Below are positions 10,363 to 17,979 of a DNA stretch of 64,000 nucleotides, in pieces. The notes below the pieces were generated by a model. It worked only from the letters and a program-made list of their open reading frames with translations, did no database searches and was not told where the DNA came from. The first letter of the stretch is position 1. The number at the start of each line of letters is the position of its first letter. Location: the NCBI RefSeq assembly GCF_003544875.1, contig NZ_CP032094.1, positions 1,364,001 through 1,428,000 on the forward strand, written 5' to 3'. Origin of the DNA: Vibrio alfacsensis (GTDB lineage: Bacteria; Pseudomonadota; Gammaproteobacteria; Enterobacterales; Vibrionaceae). Position numbers and translations under genes: made by a program.

Positions 10363-10991
10363 ATGAATTTAGTTCTGCACAGCGATCATTATCAATTTGA
10401 CGACTTTTGTTATTCTCCGACAGAGGGCGTGATAGTAACCAAAGACAAAAGAATCATCTTAAAAGCTCGTGAAAACGAATTGCTGCACATTTTAATTAAA
10501 CAACACCCATTACCAGCAACACGAGATGCAATTCAACAAGCACTATGGAGCAACTCCTATGCAACTGACTCAACCATTAACCAAGCCATAAAAACATTAA
10601 GAGACGATCTCATTGACAGCGATCGCACGTTAATAAGAACCATCCCAAAAACAGGATACATATTGGGTGCTAGTCCTAAATTTGTTCGATACCAAATGGG
10701 AGCCGCTTCTAAACAAAAGGGCGCTCATATCCAATATTTACCTACTTTTATTTTTGGGCTGATCTTTGGCTTATTTTTTCTTGTTATTGGGTATCAATTT
10801 GGCGCGCCGGAAGTCGTAGGAATAACAGCAACTAATAATCAAACTCATTATCTTTTGAGCCAGACAATATAGAACTCGCTCGATTTAATTCAACCCATTC
10901 AGATAAAGAAGCATTTATTGAAAGAACCGAGCTGGGATATAGACTTTGTGAAATAAATCAGGGAGTAATGTTATGCAAAAACATCATGTAA
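10363..10991 (+). CDS. Membrane-tethered winged-helix regulator, VtrA/ToxR-like, with -1 frameshift near the end
   Basis: Residues 1-105 form an OmpR/ToxR-type winged-helix DNA-binding domain (ILKARENELLHILIKQHP, then a recognition region STINQAIKTLRDDLI and the wing RTIPKTGYIL). A single membrane helix follows at about 126-146, then a short periplasmic part. The first frame stops at 10872, but one added base in the AAA at 10841-10843 or the TTTT at 10853-10856 opens a frame to 10991, giving 209 residues and a periplasmic domain ending GVMLCKNIM. The repaired end overlaps the next gene by 19 bases. That order and overlap, a tethered regulator followed by a small one-helix periplasmic protein, recalls VtrA/VtrC and ToxR/ToxS. 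The sensed signal is unknown; the divergent porin operon is the likely target. Confidence 0.7.
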
Positions 10992-11452
10992 TTACGAGCA
11001 TCACATTATTTGTCACTGCATTCGTATTTTTCTGGGCTGGGTATGAGCTACATAATAAACTGAACTTACCACTGCGAAGTATCGCAGGAGTTTGGACCGG
11101 ACATTCAAAATTAGAAACAAAAACGGGTCCGATAAACTACGAAGTCAATGCTCTTATTCAGGCAGAGTCCATCACCCTATCGCTCGTTGCGCAGGCACAG
11201 GATAACGCGAAATTTGCATTTCGACTTGATCTCAAATACGTGGAACACACAGGAAGTGAGTATCTATTTACCGTCAGAGATCGCACAACAACTTGGCTAG
11301 AGCAAATTCGTTCGCAAGAAAAATTGGATATCCCCGTCATTGGGCATTTTCTTTCTGCAACGTTAGTAAAGAAAAATGAGCACCAAGTTTTCTTTGTATT
11401 TGATCTAGGAAAAGAATACGCATTCGGCACATTGTTTGAAAAAGGGATTTAG
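10973..11452 (+). CDS. Small periplasmic membrane protein, ToxS/VtrC-like partner
   Basis: A 159-residue protein with one N-terminal membrane helix (about residues 8-28, TSITLFVTAFVFFWAGYEL) and a periplasmic remainder of alternating polar and hydrophobic strands (IAGVWTGHSKLETKTG, FAFRLDLKYVEHTG, HQVFFVFDLGKEYAFG), which suggests a small beta-barrel. It overlaps the end of the tethered regulator gene in the repaired reading. Position, size and topology match ToxS and VtrC, which bind the periplasmic part of their regulator and in VtrC's case form a bile-binding barrel. I do not see sequence identity strong enough to assign either name; the call rests on topology and context. Its likely role is sensing or stabilisation of the regulator encoded upstream. 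Confidence 0.5.
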   Translation: MQKHHVITSITLFVTAFVFFWAGYELHNKLNLPLRSIAGVWTGHSKLETKTGPINYEVNALIQAESITLSLVAQAQDNAKFAFRLDLKYVEHTGSEYLFTVRDRTTTWLEQIRSQEKLDIPVIGHFLSATLVKKNEHQVFFVFDLGKEYAFGTLFEKGI

Positions 11453-11511
11453 TTGGTTCTAGGGGAAGCTAGACATTCAAGCAATACACGAGTTGCAGTA
11501 AGGAATAGCAC

Positions 11512-12882
11512 GTGTACATGATTAATGGCATCTGTTTTAACAGTGCCGAACAGACAATCAGCTTTAATGAAAAAAGTATTCTACTGAATCCTAAAGCCAA
11601 TCAGTTATTACTGTTTATGGCGCAGAACCCAAACAAAACACTCTCAAGAGAAGAAATTTTAACCTCTGTTTGGAGCCGTGATTTTGTAAGCGATCACTCA
11701 CTAACACAAGCGGTAAGCGACTTAAGAAAAGCCTTGGCAGAACTCGGCTCTGAGCACAAGAAAGTCATTGTCACCCGGCCCAAAGCTGGCTATGTATTGG
11801 AGGCAGATGTCGAATTATGTGACGTTACCTCAACAGTAAGTAATGACTTACCAACGGCGAAAACGCACATCCTCAAACAGTCAAAAATCATGCTTGGCCT
11901 CTTAGTGATGACGTTAATCTCCGCTATTTCTATTGCGGTTTGGTCACTACCCAAGGGCCTTTCAACGCCAAATGTCACGATCGACCCCTACAATATGGTT
12001 TTTGTCACTTTTGAGTCCGAACCTAAATATCAACACTTTGCGTTCAGTCTAAGTGATCTCATCAATTATCGAGTCAACCAACAAGGTCGCTACCGTTCAT
12101 CATTATTGTATGAACAAAGTAGTGAGCTTTCGGAACGCGCCGCTCTCGTCATGTCAGGATTTATTGAAGAACAAGACAACCTACCCGTTTTAACTTTCTA
12201 CATCTATGACAACTTGTCGAATAACAAAGTGTTCGAAAAACAATACTCGTTAGACGACAATGTGATTTCAACCGTCCCTAAAATCATTCTTTCTGATATA
12301 GAAGCTGCACTGGAAGCGCCTTTTGACCATGAAATTATCAGTAAACTAGACCGACAATACCCGAAAGATGCCGCTACCTTTAACTTAATACACAAAGCGC
12401 ATTATGCGTCCAATATTATTACCGTGCGCTCACTCTATTCAGCGATCAAACTTTATGATCAAGTGCTAGCCATTGATCCAACATTGGAAATTGCGGCTGC
12501 CGAACGTTTTATTTCAGCGTCCATTCTCAACTCCATTCAGCCAAACACCATTTCAACAACGGAAATGGAGCTCTTGTTCAATAGCTTAATGGATATCGAT
12601 GATGAGCTTCACGCCCCAATTTATTATGAAGCGCTAGCGATTCACTCTTTTTCACTCGATGATCCAAAGCAAGCAAAAGAGCACCTATCTCGAGCACTTT
12701 CAGTGAGAGAGTCATGGACCAGTAATATCCTTGCTGGGAAAATATCTCAAGCTGAGGGAAAGGATTATCAAGCGGCAACGTCATACAAGCGCGCATATTC
12801 AATGAAACCCGATGAATCAACGCTACGGGTAGTCAATACCTTATTATTCACCACCAATTTAACAGAGTTTGGTGTGCCATAG
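11512..12882 (+). CDS. CadC-like membrane-bound transcriptional regulator with TPR-like periplasmic domain
   Basis: Residues 1-105 make a winged-helix domain of the OmpR/CadC type (LLNPKANQLLLFMAQNPNKTLSREEILTSVW, DHSLTQAVSDLRKAL, wing VTRPKAGYVLEADV). A membrane helix lies at about 123-145, and the remaining 300 residues are periplasmic; the C-terminal half is helical and repeat-like (EHLSRALSVRESW, AATSYKRAYSMKPDE), as in CadC-type regulators. The start is a GTG at 11512 with AAGGA seven bases before it; an ATG two codons on is possible. It follows the ToxR-like/ToxS-like pair and is probably a second sensor for the same neighbourhood. It is followed by a terminator-like hairpin. Signal and targets are unknown. 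Confidence 0.75.
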   Translation: MYMINGICFNSAEQTISFNEKSILLNPKANQLLLFMAQNPNKTLSREEILTSVWSRDFVSDHSLTQAVSDLRKALAELGSEHKKVIVTRPKAGYVLEADVELCDVTSTVSNDLPTAKTHILKQSKIMLGLLVMTLISAISIAVWSLPKGLSTPNVTIDPYNMVFVTFESEPKYQHFAFSLSDLINYRVNQQGRYRSSLLYEQSSELSERAALVMSGFIEEQDNLPVLTFYIYDNLSNNKVFEKQYSLDDNVISTVPKIILSDIEAALEAPFDHEIISKLDRQYPKDAATFNLIHKAHYASNIITVRSLYSAIKLYDQVLAIDPTLEIAAAERFISASILNSIQPNTISTTEMELLFNSLMDIDDELHAPIYYEALAIHSFSLDDPKQAKEHLSRALSVRESWTSNILAGKISQAEGKDYQAATSYKRAYSMKPDESTLRVVNTLLFTTNLTEFGVP

Positions 12883-12903
12883 ATTCACCCATTTAAGTGC
12901 TCG

Positions 12904-12944
12904 CTAAGCCCTTTATCCTATCCCCATATATGGAAAGGGCTTAG
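12904..12944 (+). terminator. Terminator-like hairpin after the CadC-like gene
   Basis: CTAAGCCCTTT pairs with AAAGGGCTTAG across a 19-base loop, followed by TTGTATT. Confidence 0.6.
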
Positions 12945-13168
12945 TTGTATTAACGCCTAATCATTAAAATCAATAATCAAAACCAATCAATAGATAAACC
13001 AGTAAAGCGCCCCCTCGCGACTTCCATTCATCATAAAAATACCGGTACGGCTTTTGTCGTTAAACACTTTATAAAACAACCATTTTTCGTTCGATTTTTG
13101 CTAAACCACGTCTCAATTTGCTATGGTTTCATGGATCCATCCAAAAACTCGACGCAAAAGGACGTTTT

Positions 13169-14017
13169 ATGCGCACAGCTATCGCCATTTTTTTCGCCGC
13201 CCTCCTCTCTTTCCAAACTTTCGCGTCCGAAGAGAAATATTCCGAATCTGAACTATTAGATCGACCGCTCATGGAGCGTTACATTCTCGATGAGCTAAAA
13301 TCACTCCGTCAGGAACAACAAGATTTAGAACGCCGAATGATTGTCGAAATCACCGACCGCGAGTTAACCGTTGCCGATAAGTCATTAAACTATGCGAACG
13401 TCACCGTGACGTATTTCTTTTACATCATCGCTGGTGTTGCTTCTTTGATTGCGTTCGTTGGCTGGCAGTCATTGAGAGAATTCAAAAACAACACGACAGA
13501 GATGGCCGACAAACGCCTAGAAAAAATCGCACAAGAATACGAGAAAAAATTCGTGGCTCTTGAGCGTGATTTAAAACGCAAGACACGCATCATTAGTGAA
13601 AACAACAAAGAAATCGAAAAGATCAACGAAATCCATAATTTGTGGTTACGCGCGCAAAGCTCTCAAACGCCCGAGCAACGCATTGATATTTACGATGAGA
13701 TTTTGTTGGTTCGTCCAGGTGATTTAGAAGCACTCACCTACAAAGCCGATGCCGCGATGGAGATAAAAGAGTACCACTGGGCACTCAGTCTATGTAATCG
13801 CGTCCTAGAAGTGGACGATACAAATGGCCCTGCACTATATCAGCGAGCCTGTGCTTATTCTCGATTGGGTATCGAAGAGCAAGCTATCGAAGATCTAGAA
13901 CGTGCAATTGACACCAGTCCATCGATTCGTGATCTTTTAGCCGAAGAGCAAGATTTGGAGCTCTTACATGGTCATGAGCGATTTGAGCGCTTACTTTATT
14001 CCGCCGCCGATCAATAA
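13169..14017 (+). CDS. Secreted/membrane TPR-repeat protein
   Basis: A 282-residue protein. The ATG at 13169 is chosen because AAAAGGA precedes it and a signal peptide (MRTAIAIFFAALLSFQTFA) follows; an upstream in-frame ATG at 13118 would put extra polar residues before the signal. After the signal there is an acidic helical stretch, a membrane helix at about 90-110 (TYFFYIIAGVASLIAFVGW), a long charged coiled coil (about 115-165), and tandem TPR-like helices (DIYDEILLVRPGDLEALTYKADAAM, LCNRVLEVDDTNGPALYQRA). TPRs bind partner proteins. The gene stands alone between two terminators. No enzyme motif is visible and I do not recognise a specific family. Confidence 0.7.
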   Translation: MRTAIAIFFAALLSFQTFASEEKYSESELLDRPLMERYILDELKSLRQEQQDLERRMIVEITDRELTVADKSLNYANVTVTYFFYIIAGVASLIAFVGWQSLREFKNNTTEMADKRLEKIAQEYEKKFVALERDLKRKTRIISENNKEIEKINEIHNLWLRAQSSQTPEQRIDIYDEILLVRPGDLEALTYKADAAMEIKEYHWALSLCNRVLEVDDTNGPALYQRACAYSRLGIEEQAIEDLERAIDTSPSIRDLLAEEQDLELLHGHERFERLLYSAADQ

Positions 14018-14038
14018 AAACACAAGATACACATTACG

Positions 14039-14060
14039 AAAAGGGCAATCTAGCCCTTTT
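14039..14060. terminator. Bidirectional terminator between TPR gene and soxR
   Basis: AAAAGGGC and GCCCTTTT pair across a six-base loop, with A and T tracts on the two sides, so it can end both converging transcripts. It overlaps the last codons of soxR. Confidence 0.75.
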
Positions 14061-14487
14061 CATCCTGTGATAAATTGGACCCTGCGTGCTCTTTACCTAG
14101 TACATCATCAGGATTTCTCAATGCGCAACTTTCAAGAGAAAGACACCCACAGCCAATACAACCGCCCAAGTCATTTTGTAATGCTTTAAGCTTTTGGATT
14201 TTCAGATCGAGTTGCTGATGCCAATGGCTCGCCATGCTTTCCCACTGCGCTTTATTGGGAGCCCCATGTTGTGGCAGTTCATCCAACGCTTGCTTGATTT
14301 CTTCCAAAGATAGTCCGACTTGCTGCGCGGCTTTTATCACCGCCACACGACGCAATACACTGCGGTGATAACGGCGTTGATTGCCTGTATTGCGCCAACT
14401 CGATATCAATCCTTTCTGCTCATAAAAGTGCAGCGCTGACACTTTTACTCCAGAGCGTCTGGCGACTTCCCCAACGCTAATTTCCAT
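14050..14487 (-). CDS. soxR: Redox-sensitive MerR-family activator SoxR
   Basis: A 145-residue MerR-family protein with an N-terminal helix-turn-helix (VGEVARRSGVKVSALHFYEQKGLI) and the C-terminal cluster motif CIGCGCLSLESC, which is the Cx2CxCx5C [2Fe-2S] ligand set of SoxR. In this family oxidation of the cluster, by redox-cycling drugs in many species, switches the promoter on. A near-perfect SoxR box lies 31 bases upstream of the start, inside the soxR promoter itself. No soxS gene is next to it, as is usual outside the enterics, so SoxR would control its targets directly. The convergent hairpin at 14039 ends the gene. Confidence 0.92.
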   Translation of the reverse strand: MEISVGEVARRSGVKVSALHFYEQKGLISSWRNTGNQRRYHRSVLRRVAVIKAAQQVGLSLEEIKQALDELPQHGAPNKAQWESMASHWHQQLDLKIQKLKALQNDLGGCIGCGCLSLESCALRNPDDVLGKEHAGSNLSQDEKG

Positions 14488-14517
14488 TGCTTACTCCTTG
14501 TTTCTTGTTTTCTACTT

Positions 14518-14539
14518 AACCTCAAGAATACTTGAGGTT
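14518..14539. promoter_or_regulatory. SoxR box
   Basis: AACCTCAAG-AATA-CTTGAGGTT is a 9+4+9 palindrome that matches the E. coli soxS operator core CCTCAAG-N4-CTTGAGG. On the minus strand it lies between TTAAAC (14537-14542) and TAAGTA (14513-14518), an over-long -35/-10 spacing of 18-19 bases as expected for a MerR-type promoter that SoxR twists into shape. It suggests autoregulation of soxR; a plus-strand promoter on the same site is possible. Confidence 0.8.
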
Positions 14540-14734
14540 TAACACGATAACGAACATAGAGTAAAGATACGGTGTTACGCACTTAGGTATGTTCAGCATT
14601 GGAGCACTCACGTTCATTGATTATGAATTCATGACCTAGATTAAAATTCAATCGCTTTCATCATGAAATAAATCACATATTTTTGTGGATATTGGGCCAT
14701 GCTTATGACTATGACCTCTATGCAAGGTGATTAT

Positions 14735-14782
14735 ATGTTTCGAGTCATCCGAAAAATGACGTGGAAGACGAGGTGGCGGTAA
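14735..14782 (+). CDS. Putative leader peptide MFRVIRKMTWKTRWR
   Basis: A 15-codon frame with ATG at 14735 preceded by AAGGTGATT, which is a good ribosome-binding site. The peptide is rich in Arg (4), Lys (2) and Trp (2) and ends with TAA inside a GC-rich hairpin. Its codons 7-10 lie in the 5' strand of a 10-bp stem whose other strand ends just before the ribosome-binding site of the EF-G paralogue at 14870. Ribosomes on this leader would therefore disrupt the stem, the usual layout of a translation-coupled attenuator. That it is translated is inference. Confidence 0.5.
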   Translation: MFRVIRKMTWKTRWR

Positions 14783-14856
14783 ACCCGCCGACTCTAATGC
14801 AGTTCATAACCTAACTTCAGGTTAGTCCAAGGACTTTACGGTTCTTCACGTCATTT
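14754..14856 (+). ncRNA. Branched structured 5' UTR of the EF-G paralogue
   Basis: AAATGACGTG (14754-14763) is exactly complementary to CACGTCATTT (14847-14856) and would close a junction. Inside it are a GGCGG/CCGCC hairpin (14775-14789), a TAACCT/AGGTTA hairpin (14807-14824) and an AGTC/GACT hairpin (14824-14835). The 3' strand of the closing stem ends a few bases before AAGGAGG at 14859-14865. The layout is riboswitch-like or attenuator-like. I could not match it to TPP, FMN, cobalamin, glycine, c-di-GMP, lysine, SAM, fluoride, Moco or guanidine classes by their known core sequences. Confidence 0.55.
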
Positions 14857-14869
14857 GCAAGGAGGCTCT

Positions 14870-16894
14870 ATGCCTATCAACAAGATCCGCAACATCGCCT
14901 TTGTCGGCCAAACGGGGACTGGCAAAACTACGTTGATTGAAAAACTGCTTTATACCTGCCAAGCCACTAGCCATCTCGGGTGTGTAGAAAAAGGCGATAC
15001 CGTTACCGATTTCGATTCCCAATCCATCCAATATCAACACAGCATTGAGGCGACACCCGTCAGTTTGAGTTGGAATAACCATCGACTGAACATCATTGAC
15101 ACCCCAGGACAAAGCGAGTTGCTTGGGCGAACCATCAGCATCTTTCCTGCTGTCGAAACATCCGCGCTAGTCATTGATCCTCAGGCACCAATCAACCAAA
15201 CCTCAGACCGACTCTTTGCTTTTGCGAAAGAGCAGAAAAAGTGCCAAATGATCATCATCAATAAATTGGATGATCACGGCAATCAACTCGAAACCGTTCT
15301 TGATAATATTTTTGAGCATTTTGGCGACAACTGCTTGCCAATCAACTTACCGTCTTCCGATGGAAAATCTGTCGTCGATTGTTATTTTGAGCCGAATACG
15401 TCTATAGAAACCCTCATATCCAATGTTGAAGATACGCACGAAACCTTGATAGACCAAGTCATCGAAGTCGATGAAGAACTGATGGAGCTCTACTTAGAAC
15501 AAGGCTCAGAACTCACGGCAGAACAACTTCATGACCCCTTTGAAGAAGCATTACGGACGGGCCATGTTATCCCTATCTGTTTCGTATCATCGGAAACCGG
15601 TGCAGGTATAGAGCTGCTATTAAGAACCCTAGCGGAAATCATGCCAATGCCGAATGAGGGCAACCCTCCAATGCTTGAAAAGAACGGTAAGAGGGTTAAA
15701 GTCAACTGTGAAACGTTAGAGCATACCGTGGCACACGTATATAAAGTGAGCGTCGATCCCTACATGGGAAAACTCGCCTATTTACGTGTCTATCAAGGTG
15801 AAATTACTGCCGGTAGCCAACTCTTTGTCGGAGAAAATAATAAAGCATTTAAAGTGGGTCATTTGTATCAACTACAGGGTAAAGATCGAAAAGAAATACC
15901 ACGAGCACTGGCGGGAGATTTCTGCGTACTAGCGAAAGTAGATGATCTCGTATTCGACTCGATCGTGCATGATTCGCATCAAGAAGATGGTGTGCAACTT
16001 AAAACACTCAATTTCCCTGACTCTATGTACTCTTTATGCTTGAAGCCAGTAAAACGAGGGGATGAACAAAAACTTGGCGACGTCCTTAATAAAATTTCAA
16101 GCGAAGATCCATCACTCAGGGGAGAACATCGTGCACGAACCAATGAAACCATCATCAGCGGTCAAGGTGAGTTCCATCTAAAAGTCGCACTTGAGAAAAT
16201 GTCGAGCATTTACAAGCTCGACGTAGAAACCTGTCAACCAAGCGTCGAATACTTTGAAACCATCACCAAGCCAGCTGAAGGGCACTATCGTCATAAGAAA
16301 CAAAGTGGTGGCGCAGGTCAATTTGGTGAAGTTCAACTAAGAGTGCGGCCTCTTGAGCGTGGCGCAGGCTTCCAATTTATCAATAAGGTTGTTGGCGGAT
16401 CCATTCCTACTGCGCTTATTCCTGCGGTAGAAAAAGGGATTGTTCAAGCCTTAGAAGAGGGCGCGATTTCTGGGAACCCAATTAAAGATGTCGAAGTCAC
16501 CGTGTACGATGGTAAATATCACTCGGTAGACTCGAAAGAAATTGCGTTCGTCATTGCGGGGAAAAAAGCATTCTTAGATGCCATTAACAATGCCGATCCA
16601 ATCGTGCTAGAACCGATTGTACAGATGGAGTTGCACATCCCCACCGCCAACGTCGGTGACGTATCAGGAGATCTTTCGGGCAATCGAGGATTAATCGAGG
16701 GCACAGAACCCATTGACAGTCACTTCACCATATTAAGAGCAAAATCCCCAGTGAATGAGCTTCAAGATTACTCGCGGCGTCTGCGCTCAATCACTGGTGG
16801 TGAGGGTAGTTTTAATATGACTCTAAGCCATTACGAGCCCGCTCCTCCAGCGGTACAAAAGCAAGTTTGCCAAAGCGACGCCCAACAAAATTAG
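14870..16894 (+). CDS. Elongation factor G-like translational GTPase (EF-G paralogue)
   Basis: A 674-residue protein with the whole EF-G plan: P-loop GQTGTGKT (13-20), G3 motif DTPGQ (77-81), NKLD near 133, a beta-barrel domain II, domain III, domain IV with HSVDSKEIAF, and a C-terminal domain V. The catalytic histidine of canonical EF-G (DTPGH) is glutamine here, and switch I lacks the RGITI motif, so this is a specialised paralogue of the EF-G-like group and not the main translocase. ATG at 14870 follows AAGGAGGCTCT. The 5' UTR carries a leader ORF and a branched structure, as seen for some ribosome-protection proteins. The role (stress, recycling or ribosome protection) is inference. A terminator follows. 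Confidence 0.85.
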   Translation: MPINKIRNIAFVGQTGTGKTTLIEKLLYTCQATSHLGCVEKGDTVTDFDSQSIQYQHSIEATPVSLSWNNHRLNIIDTPGQSELLGRTISIFPAVETSALVIDPQAPINQTSDRLFAFAKEQKKCQMIIINKLDDHGNQLETVLDNIFEHFGDNCLPINLPSSDGKSVVDCYFEPNTSIETLISNVEDTHETLIDQVIEVDEELMELYLEQGSELTAEQLHDPFEEALRTGHVIPICFVSSETGAGIELLLRTLAEIMPMPNEGNPPMLEKNGKRVKVNCETLEHTVAHVYKVSVDPYMGKLAYLRVYQGEITAGSQLFVGENNKAFKVGHLYQLQGKDRKEIPRALAGDFCVLAKVDDLVFDSIVHDSHQEDGVQLKTLNFPDSMYSLCLKPVKRGDEQKLGDVLNKISSEDPSLRGEHRARTNETIISGQGEFHLKVALEKMSSIYKLDVETCQPSVEYFETITKPAEGHYRHKKQSGGAGQFGEVQLRVRPLERGAGFQFINKVVGGSIPTALIPAVEKGIVQALEEGAISGNPIKDVEVTVYDGKYHSVDSKEIAFVIAGKKAFLDAINNADPIVLEPIVQMELHIPTANVGDVSGDLSGNRGLIEGTEPIDSHFTILRAKSPVNELQDYSRRLRSITGGEGSFNMTLSHYEPAPPAVQKQVCQSDAQQN

Positions 16895-16920
16895 CACTAA
16901 CTTTCTGATAAATATCAACC

Positions 16921-16950
16921 AAAACGCCCTCAAGCAAGAGGGCGTTTTTA
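16921..16950. terminator. Bidirectional terminator after the EF-G paralogue
   Basis: AAAACGCCCTC and GAGGGCGTTTT pair across AAGCAA and run into TTTTT. It separates the EF-G paralogue from the convergent minus-strand operon. Confidence 0.85.
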
Positions 16951-16962
16951 TTGGCATACAAA

Positions 16963-17157
16963 TTATTTGTCTAACGAAAGTCCAATCTGATCGAGTTTGT
17001 CTTCAAAGGCAGCAATACTCTCGGCTTTATACGTTGGTGAACCATTAAAGTAACGCGGTTTCTCTGGAAGCATCGCGTTTTTTAGCTCAACTTCTTGCTC
17101 AGCATTATCATGATAAACCGTTACTCGATTTGGAATATCCTGTTTCATCAAAGCCAT
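16963..17157 (-). CDS. Small conserved-looking hypothetical protein
   Basis: A 64-residue protein starting MALMKQDIPNRVTVYHDN. The ATG at 17157 is chosen because AGGAGAATCAAG precedes it; a longer frame up to 17208 has no such site. It is soluble, slightly acidic and mixed alpha/beta in appearance, with no cysteines, membrane helix or signal peptide. It lies 114 bases downstream of the NqrM-like gene on the same strand, so it may be the last gene of the DUF134 operon or have its own promoter. I do not recognise a family. Confidence 0.6.
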   Translation of the reverse strand: MALMKQDIPNRVTVYHDNAEQEVELKNAMLPEKPRYFNGSPTYKAESIAAFEDKLDQIGLSLDK

Positions 17158-17271
17158 CTTGATTCTCCTATGTAAAGACGAATCATAAGCGTAGAACTCA
17201 ACTAGCAATATGCAAAAGTACTTATAAAGAAATCAGACGGAATCGACAGTTTGACAAACTATCTACAACAC

Positions 17272-17493
17272 TTAAGAAGACGATAAATTGCCTGAGTTAG
17301 GTTCCTGAATTTGATAAAGTCGACGTTCACTTTCCGCACACGTTGTTTCACAATTGCAGACTTTATCAACGCCTACATTGTTCAATCCACCACAACTACC
17401 CTGAATCCGTTTGTTATGGAAGATGACACCAAGCGACATCAACAATATCACCGCTAAAAAGCCTAAGAACGTAAATAACCAAACCATCGTCAT
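17272..17493 (-). CDS. NqrM-like (DUF539) iron-sulfur maturation protein
   Basis: A 73-residue protein with an N-terminal membrane helix (about residues 4-25) and the motif GSCGGLNNVGVDKVCNCETTC. This cysteine pattern, with KRIQGSCGGL just after the helix, matches NqrM, the small membrane protein needed to install iron in the Na+-translocating NADH:quinone reductase. The C-terminal tail is shorter and unlike typical NqrM. The gene starts 3 bases after the stop of the NifX-like gene, so it belongs to this operon and not to an nqr operon. It may be a second paralogue with a different client protein. ATG at 17493; a nearby second ATG two codons in is also possible. Confidence 0.7.
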   Translation of the reverse strand: MTMVWLFTFLGFLAVILLMSLGVIFHNKRIQGSCGGLNNVGVDKVCNCETTCAESERRLYQIQEPNSGNLSSS

Positions 17494-17496
17494 TCC

Positions 17497-17979
17497 TTAC
17501 TTAGATATGTGTTTTATCAGTATAGTTGGCCGAATGGAACCAGAAACCTTTTCCTTATTCGCTCTTGGACTAAGCAGTAATGATGGTGCCAAGGATTTAC
17601 TACCACAGCCACCACAACCACCTTTCTTCATGTGATGAGTAGAGGGCCGACCTTGACTCGCTTCAACAAGAGCAATACGGGGAACAGCAAGCACGTCATC
17701 CAATGAACTGCGCGTTGATAGCTTGAATACCTGTTTACCGCTTTTCAACAGTTTATTTAAAGCTCGCTCGCCAATGTTTCTCACTAAAACTGCATCCACT
17801 TGATACTCTTTTAACGACTGAATAAGCTGTGATTTCGCGTTACAGCCAGCTTGAGGCATTGCCGCAATATTCGCTAAGTTTTTAAGCATACCTTTGGTAT
17901 CGGAATAAATAGCAATATATGGCGCTTTAATAAAATGGTTAGCGACTCGCTCACCATCATTTGGAATAGCATAAATCAT
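17497..17979 (-). CDS. NifX/NifB-like (dinitrogenase iron-molybdenum cofactor domain) protein
   Basis: A 160-residue protein whose first 110 residues (MIYAIPNDGERVANHFIKAP, then CNAKSQLIQSLKEYQVDAVLVRNIGERALNKLL) have the ribonuclease H-like fold pattern of the NifX/NafY family, small proteins that hold iron-sulfur or molybdenum cluster precursors. The C-terminal part carries a CGGCG motif behind HHMKKGG, a likely metal site. No nitrogenase genes are near, so a role in nitrogen fixation is not implied. The ATG at 17979 overlaps the DUF134 stop as ATGA, indicating translational coupling, and the NqrM-like gene follows at once. Confidence 0.75.
   Translation of the reverse strand: MIYAIPNDGERVANHFIKAPYIAIYSDTKGMLKNLANIAAMPQAGCNAKSQLIQSLKEYQVDAVLVRNIGERALNKLLKSGKQVFKLSTRSSLDDVLAVPRIALVEASQGRPSTHHMKKGGCGGCGSKSLAPSLLLSPRANKEKVSGSIRPTILIKHISK

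Noticed and set aside
14754..14856. A known riboswitch class upstream of the EF-G paralogue
   Set aside because: None of the conserved cores I know (TPP, FMN, cobalamin, glycine, c-di-GMP, SAM, lysine, guanidine, fluoride, Moco) is visible, so it is listed only as an unassigned structure.
17497..17979. Nitrogen-fixation gene
   Set aside because: The NifX-like fold is shared by many cluster-binding proteins and no nif genes are near.
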